From contig OW285188.1 of the NCBI GenBank assembly GCA_935421135.1, positions 25,521,233 to 25,585,232 on the forward strand: a DNA stretch of 64,000 nucleotides, given 5' to 3'. How positions within the stretch are numbered: the stretch's first letter is position 1; every line of letters starts with the position of its first letter. Both the position numbers and the translations under genes were made by a program. Below the pieces are notes generated by a model, which did not search any database, was not told the origin of the DNA, and saw only the letters and a program-made list of their open reading frames with translations. Positions 52,548 to 61,196 of this stretch are shown in pieces. This DNA comes from Bugulina stolonifera (Eukaryota; Bryozoa; Gymnolaemata; Cheilostomatida; Bugulidae).

Positions 52548-55500
52548 TCATAGAGTAGTAACCACATCCGTCTCGTTTACTGGTTCCCCAGTATGTCTGC
52601 TGTCTGACAAATCATCATCCTACAGATAATCATGTGACAATATCTCTACCCACCAGTAACTAGTAAATAAGACTGTATTGTATGACCAGATAATATACAT
52701 GTATGTGTATGTATATGACCAAATGATATACATGTATATATGTATATGACTAGATGATATACATGTATGTATATGTATATGACTAGATGATATACATGTA
52801 TGCATATGTATATGACTAGATGATATACATGTAATATGTAGATGTATATGGCTAGATGATATACATGTAATGTGTATATGTATATGGCTAGATGATATAC
52901 ATGTATGTATATGTATATGACTAGATGATATACATGTATGCATAATAATATGTATATATGATATTCAACAACCAGATAACATAATACAGCACAGTATAGC
53001 CCCAGTTGTATCTGAGCATGCATTCTTTACATAATTTAGGTCTTTGACTTCCACACATTACAGGTAGCACTGCTCATTATGCATAATAATATAATACAGT
53101 TACTCACAGAGTCTTCAGAGTCGAAGATATCACTGTAGCAGGGAGGTGGGGTGTGGGTCCTGCTATCAGGGGGATGAGGATAGTCATCGTCATCATCTGA
53201 TGTACTGTAGTCGTATGCAGGCAGATCTACACAGTAGATGTGTATAATATAAACTATGTAAACACCAAGCATGTACATTTACATGTCTGTAATAAATAAT
53301 ATATACATGTAATATACTATATAGCATAATATATAATATGTAATATACTATATAGCATAACATATACTATGTAATATACTATATAGCATAATATATACTA
53401 TGTAATATACTATATAGCATACTATATACATGTAATATAGTATAATTATAATATACTACATAATATACTGAAATATGATATGCATGTACATGTACATCAG
53501 CACGTGTACAGTATGTACTGCATACATGTGTGCATGTGAACCCATACACATTGTATGATGGAAAAGGTAAATGTATAAGATATCAGTGTTACAAACCTGT
53601 TGATTCGGCATAAGGAGGAGGCATCAACATACTGCATGGAGAGTAGATGGTGGAACCCAGGGTTACAGGTAATATAGTCGCTAGCTTCATCGAACCAGGG
53701 ATGCGCAACGAAATCTAAAAGTATAAATATATAGTCCAATATGATATCGGTACACTATTATACTAACTCATGCAATGTGAATTACATACATTGTATGTTT
53801 GCACATAAATATATACATGTATCTTTCATTTGCATGTTTATTTACCTGTGTCCTCATATATTTGCTTCAACACAAAAAATACACTCAACAAATGATAACT
53901 AAAATGCAATTATGGTGAAGAGCTGCTTTCAAACAGTTACATGCATATCAGTACCACACTATCAGTATTACACTATCAGTACCACACTATCAGTACCACA
54001 CTATCAGTATTACACTATCAGTATCACACTATCAGTATTGCACTTTCAGTATTACACTATCAGTATTACACTATCAGTATTACACTATCAGTATCACACT
54101 ATCAGTATCACACTATCAGCACCACACTATCAGTACCACTAACCTTAACAAAGTAGACCACCTTGAGTATGCTACAGTTAGTAATTGAAGGAGCTACGTT
54201 GGGTATGACCAGCTGTTCATTAGACCAAGTACTGTTACACTTTGACGACAGGTAAGGTCCTACAATCAAACAATGAATGGGAGTAGAAACAGTATTCTAT
54301 CGTTACTCTGTGGAGAGTACTCAGACAGTTAAAAATAAAGACGGATTGATTCTAACAGTTTGGTTACACAAGGTTAGAGCGAGAGTTCTTACATAATTAC
54401 ACATATACCTAACGATTATGAAATCATCTAGTCACCCCCCCCCCAACGTAGGAATCAAGAAGGAACTAGGACTAATAGCTGACTGAGTATTCTGTTGTAG
54501 TCATATACTACTCGCTATCAGCAGCCATCAGATAAGAATGTATTTCATACAGAGAATAATTTCTCTATATTCTACCCACTATATAGTATAACGACTTCTT
54601 TGCAAAATATAATATTTGCATTGGCAATATCTGATAATATAGACTAGAGTATTACATTGTAGATTGTAGCTCACTACACCTAGTAGTACATTGTACTTAT
54701 AAATAAGTATATGTATAATATGCAGCATGATAACTAATAATTATCTAAGTGAAATGATGCTCACATATTGATGGGTTGGCTGATCTAATTAACCTAGCTA
54801 GCTATCTATCCTGCATGTGTATTCCAAGCAGTAATGTTACAGTATTAATCACAGAGTAATATCCACCCCATGGTTTCAATTTACGTAAGACCTGCATGTT
54901 ACATGCAAAGGGAAAGAAACCTCTCTACACATCGACACTGTAGACATGTAGGTACATGTATATCCTATATAGGCCTATATGTATATCTACATTCTACAGT
55001 GTGCATTCAATACACATGTTACATGCACATGTATATACAGAGTACGCGCGACACACCCACTATATCTGCACCTCCAACTATCTTTGCACTCGTATCTCTG
55101 TTGTACATGTGAAAATGACCTAGGAGACCACAGGTTCATTAAGTTTCTATTTATTGCTGAACCTGTTAGCAGTCGGAAGTGTGGATATTTGAGTTATTAA
55201 AGTAAAACATTCCCGTTTCTCAGGTGGTGTCCCACTACTTATATGTACATGGCACACACTGTACTATTCTAATAGATGATGAATATAACAACAAACTACA
55301 TGTACCTTGAAACTTAACGAGCTGCACTGTCCTCATTTTCTGTCTGTCGTTGGCATAGTAATACTGCCTTTGGTAAAGAGCAGCTGTTGGGTAAAGCCTG
55401 CGAGATGTGAAGTTTTCAAACTCAGCAGATAATAGTATAGTATCACCTGTAACAGTAATACACTAGTGACAGGTGTACTATAGAATACACTGTAGGTTTA

Positions 55501-58334
55501 CTATAGAATACACTGTAGGTTTACTATAGAATATACTGTTGGTTTACTATAGAATATACTGTAGGTTTACTATAGAATACACTGCAGGTTTATTATAAAA
55601 TAGACTGTAGGTTTACTATAGAATACACTGTAGGTTTACTATAGAATATACTGTTGGTTTACTATAGAATATACTGTAGGTTTACTATAGAATACACTGC
55701 AGGTTTATTATAAAATAGACTGTAGGTTTACTATAGAATACACTGTAGGTTTACTATAGAATATACTGCAGGTTTACTATAAAATATACCATAGGTTTAC
55801 TAGATTGACTGTAATATGCTGGAAGTGGAATAGATAATAGAAACTGCAGTTCTATGTTCATACTTTACTAACTGGACAGGCATTCAAGATTCCTATAAAT
55901 GTAATCAGTGTACACTACATAGACATGCACTTCATGCACACTGTTACCTTACCAGGTCTTCAAAGTTCTTGTAAGACTTACTGTAGTATAGTACAATACC
56001 ATAACACAACCTACATTGTAGATGAGAGTGCCATATGCTACAGCTAAACTGACAGCACAGGAAAGAAGGCCACTGACAGCACAGGAAAGAAGGCTACTAA
56101 TTACAATTCCCATAGATGATGAAGCTGATAACCTGATATAACAATTATAGCATTAATAGGGCAGTCCTGTTAAAATATTGATTATATTATAAAACTAAAC
56201 AAGTAATACTATATAATATAACAGAAGGTACATACATGTACACGTACAACTATGGTTATAGTAATACTACATGCATATAATATGTACTATATAGAATATG
56301 GTTGTTTCCTGTACTCAACTGATAATATAATTATCATGGACACACTCTCCTATACCGTCTAAAACTCCTATGCATATCTACACAGTATACAGTGTAGAAT
56401 GTCTTCTCATGTACTACAGCAGATTTTGTTTGCTCAAGGTTAAGCAGAGCAAAATATAGAAATGGATATATTATAATATTATTATTATAAAATTTGATTA
56501 CTAGTAGTTTTATAATATTGTGATCACCAGATAAAACTTTATCTGATGAGTGTGTTTATATGAAACTAAAACTAAAAATAAAATGCTTTAATAAATCCAG
56601 TATATACACTATAATGTAGATACAATCATGTATATACATGTAGATTATATTATTATAAAGAGAACAGACTACCTGGAGAATAGCCAGATTTATCAGTGTG
56701 GGCAGAGATAGATACCAGACCTCCAGTACATAGTCCACAGCATAGTGTCTTGTCAGCCGCACTCTCTACTGGCTCCTGTACCAATAATTACAAACACTAA
56801 ATCACCATCGATGAAAACACACTGTATAAGACACTCTCAAATGTACACTATAGGACACATTGTGCATACTGCTGTAGTTGTAACCAGAGTATACCTAGTG
56901 AGCAACACACCACGACTGACCTTTTATAAGGCAATGGGAACACAAGGAACAGACATCATGGTTCCATACAGGACAATTATACTGGAGACTTAACACTATT
57001 GTAACCATATGATCTGTGAGGAGTGTTGGGAGGACTATTGCCCACTGAGATCACCGGATACTCACTGAGATCACCTGGTACTCACTGAGACCACCTGATA
57101 CTCATTTAGATCACCTGATACTCACTGAGATCACCTGGTAATCACTGAGATCACCTAGTACTCACTGAGATCACCTGATACTCACTTAGATCATCTGATA
57201 CTCACTGAGATCACCCGATGCTCACTGATATCACCTGATGATCACTGGGATTACCTGATAATCACTGAGATCACCTGGTCCTCACTGATATCACCTAGCA
57301 CCCACTGAAGTTACTTGGATACTCACCTGGTACTCACTGAGATTGATATTCACTGGGTTGATAAATGTTATAGTTTTCTTAGTTTTATCAGCCTTTTCGT
57401 GTCTGCTACGAAACCGATTCAACTCAGCTCTTAGCCAATACCGTGTACTTCCATACTTCCCTTCAAACGATGATGGCATTCCGCTGAAATAACAGTACAG
57501 CACCATCTGGCTAATACTCACAACTTCAAATACCATATCTATCAAGCAGTGAAATAACATAGCACTAGTAGGCCTACTACTAAATACCTTATTCTGGCTG
57601 TATATTATTGAAAGCGACTATCAACTTGCTTCTACAACAAGATTTAATTTGACAAGGTGTGAAATTAATCTGCACGTACTCACATTCATCAATATAATAG
57701 TTGGCACAATGACCATAGCTAAGAATTTTTGCATCATATGTGATCTCATTGACAACATTGAATTTTAAACTCAAGGAATTATGACTACCTTGGCAGTTGT
57801 CCAACTGTTGAAACATCCTTTTCAATGTGATAACTATAAAACACAAAGATAGTAACACATTCTTAAAAAATATCCCTATTCATTATTACTTACCCTGTGT
57901 GAGGAATAGTGAAGGAAAACGGGCAAGTATGAGTTCCTTCTTGTAAGGTTACTCGATCAGCGCCTGCAAATGAAACACATTAAAAATATAAACATTACAT
58001 TTATTCCAGTAAACTCACCAAGAACAGAATTTTCTCAGAGAATAAATAGACTGTAGAGATACCTACCCATTCTAGGGTGGGCTAGCAGTTTTCTTTCCTT
58101 CAAATATTCACTACCAGACATAAAGTGTTGAGTGTAAGGTCCAAGCCTAGCACCAACATTTCTTGATTCTGTCCAATGAACTTTTGAGAAACCACGCAAT
58201 GTAATAGCTAAACTTTTTAGAGCAAATTCGCCATCTGTGATTTCAATCTCACACTGGCCTTGGATTACATCACCACAGTAGTACACTGGCTCATCAGAAG
58301 AGAGGGTGATTCTAAATGACTTCAGTTTACCCAT
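52548..58334 (-). CDS. Alpha-arrestin (arrestin domain-containing protein, ARRDC type)
   Basis: Nine exons: 58067-58334, 57894-57963, 57327-57483, 56673-56775, 55306-55446, 54144-54259, 53597-53714, 53108-53226, 52548-52619; 387 residues, all phases consistent. Arrestin N domain about 1-165: MGKLKSFRITL, PVYYCGDVIQGQ, KSLAITLRGFSKVHWTES, FSFTIPHTG, SSFEGKYGSTRYWLRAEL. Arrestin C domain about 166-310: KTLCCGLCTGGLVSISA, KSGYSPGD, LSAEFEN, IPNVAPSITNCSILKVVYFV. The C-terminal tail has two PPxY motifs (PPPY about 317-320, PPCY about 352-355) and an acidic DDDDD stretch. The family recruits NEDD4-type HECT ubiquitin ligases through PPxY to membrane cargo for endocytosis; that role is inferred here. 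Length fits vertebrate ARRDC2/3/4 (about 390-415), but I cannot choose the orthologue. Five of the eight introns carry a tandem repeat. Confidence 0.94.
52680..52945. repeat. About 32-bp minisatellite, arrestin intron 8
   Basis: About 8 copies of a unit with core GACTAGATGATATACATGTA and TGTATATGTATAT. Ends about 60 bp from the acceptor of the last exon (52548-52619). Confidence 0.9.
53285..53440. repeat. About 30-bp AT-rich tandem repeat, arrestin intron 7
   Basis: 4-5 imperfect copies of a unit with core TAATATACTATATAGCATA. Starts about 60 bp from the acceptor of exon 53108-53226. Confidence 0.8.
53950..54140. repeat. 14-bp minisatellite at arrestin exon 6 donor
   Basis: About 14 copies of CACTATCAGTATTA (variants ACCA, ATCA). 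On the coding strand the exon 54144-54259 ends AAG|GTTAGTG and the repeat GTACTGATAGTGTG starts only a few bases after the splice site. Confidence 0.95.
55460..55805. repeat. 23-bp minisatellite, arrestin intron 4
   Basis: About 15 copies of a 23-bp unit (TACTATAGAATACACTGTAG plus GTT). Lies just upstream, in transcription, of the acceptor of exon 55306-55446. On the coding strand each unit contains CCTACAG, an acceptor-like sequence. Confidence 0.93.
57035..57325. repeat. 20-bp minisatellite copying the arrestin exon 3 donor
   Basis: About 14 copies of CTCACTGAGATCACCTGATA. On the coding strand the unit is TATCAGGTGATCTCAGTGAG. Exon 57327-57483 ends CTCAGTGAGTACCAG|GTGAGT, so each unit resembles the last bases of the exon plus its donor. 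The array starts directly at the exon edge. Confidence 0.95.
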
Positions 58335-59978
58335 AATTCTCCCCAGTGGTGTTCAAGCAAGTGCTGCAGCACATGAGCAGTTGTTTCAATGTCATTTCTT
58401 GTGACTGTAATCCTACATATAAGTGATGTGCTGTCAAATCAACCAATGAATGAGGCTTGTATAGTAATCCTTTAGCTATATAGCCAGAGTCCACAGTTGC
58501 TTTTCTCTGAAAGTATTTACAAGTTTAGTGTTCAAATCATTATATTCTTACTTAGTTCTGCCAAATTCTGGGACTTATAATTTATGACCTACTAAATAGA
58601 AATGTCTAGGTTACACTCAATAATAATCTTACAGCAGGTACGATAAGCAGTGCCTTCGCGTTCTCATGGACCGGCCTGGGTCACAAATGAAAATCTCAAA
58701 ATGGCCGCTTGGCCTAGGCTGAAGAGGGCATCGGTCTGGGATTTTGCTTGGTTGGAGAAAACCATCCCAAGCTCACCGACACATCTACATGCAGGTTCTC
58801 GCACAAAAACAAGATTTTGTCTTTGGCCCTGGCCGATGTGTTCTTATGATCTCAAATAGGATCAGGTGTACTGTTAATTATCTACTAGTAGGCCTACTAT
58901 GAGTCGAATTTGCCTGGGGCCTTAACCAAACCCACTCCAAAAGTTTTGGTCATAAATAAGAGGCTATATAAATTGCTGTTGTGCCTAATAACACAAAGAG
59001 ATATTGTTTACTGGAAAGTTTATATACAAATCTAAAATTATTTGCGCAGATAAGCAAATAAAGACACGTGTAAATCCAAACAGTAAAAAGCCTTGCCTTG
59101 CTCCTCACAACGAGGATAAGCACAAGAAAGAGAAGAAATAGGAAATCCAACCTAAATGTTGTCATAGGGATTGTGGGCAACTAGAGAAGAGAGTATTTTA
59201 AAAATAATGCTCATGTTTCTCGATTTAAACCACACCATAGATTTTAACCTTCTTACAGGGTTTCCCACCACATGCACCTGTTTGTCCAGACCATTTAGAG
59301 ATGATATTCCCAATCTACAGGTCATCGAAAATAAAGATAAAATTGCCTATGAGCATGTCTCTAACCAGAAGGCATCACTTTCCATTTTAAATGAAAAGGC
59401 AATGTGAAACTGAATAGGCCTGTAATGTGATGCTAGACGTCAACGGGTTTGGCGAATAGCGGAAGTGACGTAATCCCAGAAGCCGCGGAGATATTAGAAG
59501 TCTCTTACGTCTTGAATGCTGGATCAACAACACGTGCCTTCAGAGACTCCTTATTCTACATCCACTACTAGTAACTATCAAGTAAGTGTGTTTATCTGCG
59601 TATACGAACATACCTGACCCACGTAACTTAACATGGTACCACGGGTGGGGTAGTCGCAAGATTGTAAGAGCCTTTGTCTTGGAGATTTCAGAATTTCCAT
59701 TCTGTGCTTCAAGAATAATTTTGTGATAACAAGGGAGTGAATAAAGTTGAGTTAATTGAGTTATAGAGTCTTGAGTTAATAGGGTCATAGAGTTAACTGA
59801 GTTATAGAGTCTTGAGTTAATAGGGAATAAATTAAAATTGAGTTACTGAGACTTGGGTTAAGTGAGTCAATTGGGTTGAGTCTTGAGTAGTGAGTTCTGA
59901 GAGTCTTGAGGTAACTAGTGAGTGAGGAGATTTACTTGTACGCTGTCGTGGTATAACCCGGTGACAGTTATACTAACC
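58335..59978. other. Spacer: arrestin upstream region and leader of the right-hand retrotransposon
   Basis: 58335-59420 should hold the arrestin promoter and 5'UTR; I recognise no other gene. From about 59430 the composition changes (higher GC, CpG). At 59745-59920 there are GAGTTA/GTCTTGAGTTAATAGGG direct repeats, which are probably part of the leader or 5' LTR of the Ty3/gypsy element. LTR borders cannot be set because the 3' LTR is outside the window. Confidence 0.5.
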
Positions 59979-61190
59979 ATGGCCAAAGCCCCCACAGCAT
60001 GGCCTAACCTAGCTATTGATCCTAATGATGTTTCGGGATCATTTCAAATGTGGTTAGAGGAATTCGAAATAGCTATCGAATTAAAAATAGTAGAGTCAGG
60101 GAAGAAAGTGGTAGAGGGTGAAAACGTAGATGCATTTACCCCTAGACGTAAATTGCTGGCGCTATTGAAAGCGATAGGCAGGGAAGGCCGAGAGGCACTC
60201 CGCTCAAAGGGAATAAAGGGTCTAGACGCTACTTCCACTTATACAAATGTATTAGCTTCGCTGAAAGACCATTATGAACGGGAAGAGGCCGTTTTTGTTA
60301 GGATGCAAAAGCTTGTAGTCGTGAGGCAAGGTAATGGAGAAGACCCCAGAGACTACTTGCTTAGAGTGGAGCGGTTGAGTCGGGATTGTGGGGCGTTTGA
60401 GCAGGCAGCAGAAGCAAATGTCAATGCAGCATTGACTAGGTCGAGGGAGCTGTTCTGCCTCACCCTCGCAGTCAACGGTCTCAGAGACTCAGCTCTGCGC
60501 AAGGAGTTAATGGCTAACAATGCTTTAACATGGGAACTATTGGGACAGACTTTAAAATCTAGGTCTAAGGCGTCGGAAGCAGCCAGGCGATTAGAGAACC
60601 CTGTCGAACCTACGGCAGCGGTTAAGCAGGAGGTAGCCGAAGTAAGCGATAGGTTTAGAAGCCCCTCTAGGGGGAGATACAGTGACTCAATGGGCGAACA
60701 ACGTAGGTCACGAGACTATTCGAGAGACAGGAGTAGTGGTAGTAGCAATGGTAGAGATGATAGAAGGAGCAGAGACCGGTACTATACCACTAGAACCCGA
60801 AGTAGAAACGACAGCGGGCAGTCGTTTCAAGATAGCTATCGGGGATACAGGGACTACAGTCACTCGCCCCGACAGGAGCGAAGGGGAAACGATAGAAGAG
60901 TGGGTAGATATGGACATGCAGACCGCAGCCAGTCTCCCTGGCCTAGGCGGAGAGATGAAGATAGGCAGCGCAGTAGGAACGAGTACCGAGAGGCCAGGCC
61001 TAAATGTTACGAGTGTGGAAGAGAAGGGCACCTGGCTAGAAACTGCCCTGACATAGTTTGCAGAAAATGCGGTGAACGGGGCCATGTCCTCAGGGACTGC
61101 TCGGGAAACAGGGGCCAGGCCCTTAGATCCCGGGATCAGAGCCCCGGCCACACCCCATACCGGAGAGTCAGAATGGCCGATTCTCAATGA
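59979..61190 (+). CDS. gag: Retrotransposon Gag with two CCHC zinc knuckles
   Basis: 403 residues from the ATG at 59979, which sits in a good Kozak context (AACCATGG); the frame is open a further 57 bases upstream without ATG. Residues about 10-210 are a capsid-like region (MWLEEFEIAIELK, GREALRSKG, PRDYLLRVERLSRDCG, LAVNGLRDSALRKEL). Residues about 230-345 are Arg/Ser-rich (RSRDYSRDRSSG), likely RNA-binding. Two nucleocapsid knuckles follow: CYECGREGHLARNC and CRKCGERGHVLRDC. It ends ADSQ-UGA; the frame then continues straight into Pol. Confidence 0.95.
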   Translation: MAKAPTAWPNLAIDPNDVSGSFQMWLEEFEIAIELKIVESGKKVVEGENVDAFTPRRKLLALLKAIGREGREALRSKGIKGLDATSTYTNVLASLKDHYEREEAVFVRMQKLVVVRQGNGEDPRDYLLRVERLSRDCGAFEQAAEANVNAALTRSRELFCLTLAVNGLRDSALRKELMANNALTWELLGQTLKSRSKASEAARRLENPVEPTAAVKQEVAEVSDRFRSPSRGRYSDSMGEQRRSRDYSRDRSSGSSNGRDDRRSRDRYYTTRTRSRNDSGQSFQDSYRGYRDYSHSPRQERRGNDRRVGRYGHADRSQSPWPRRRDEDRQRSRNEYREARPKCYECGREGHLARNCPDIVCRKCGERGHVLRDCSGNRGQALRSRDQSPGHTPYRRVRMADSQ

Positions 61191-61196
61191 CTATAT
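61185..61196 (+). promoter_or_regulatory. Predicted Gag-Pol stop-codon readthrough site (CAA UGA CUA)
   Basis: The Gag stop UGA (61188-61190) is followed by CUA, and Pol continues in the same frame without any further stop. UGA followed by CUA is an established high-readthrough context. No frameshift is needed to reach Pol. That readthrough actually occurs is inference. Confidence 0.7.
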
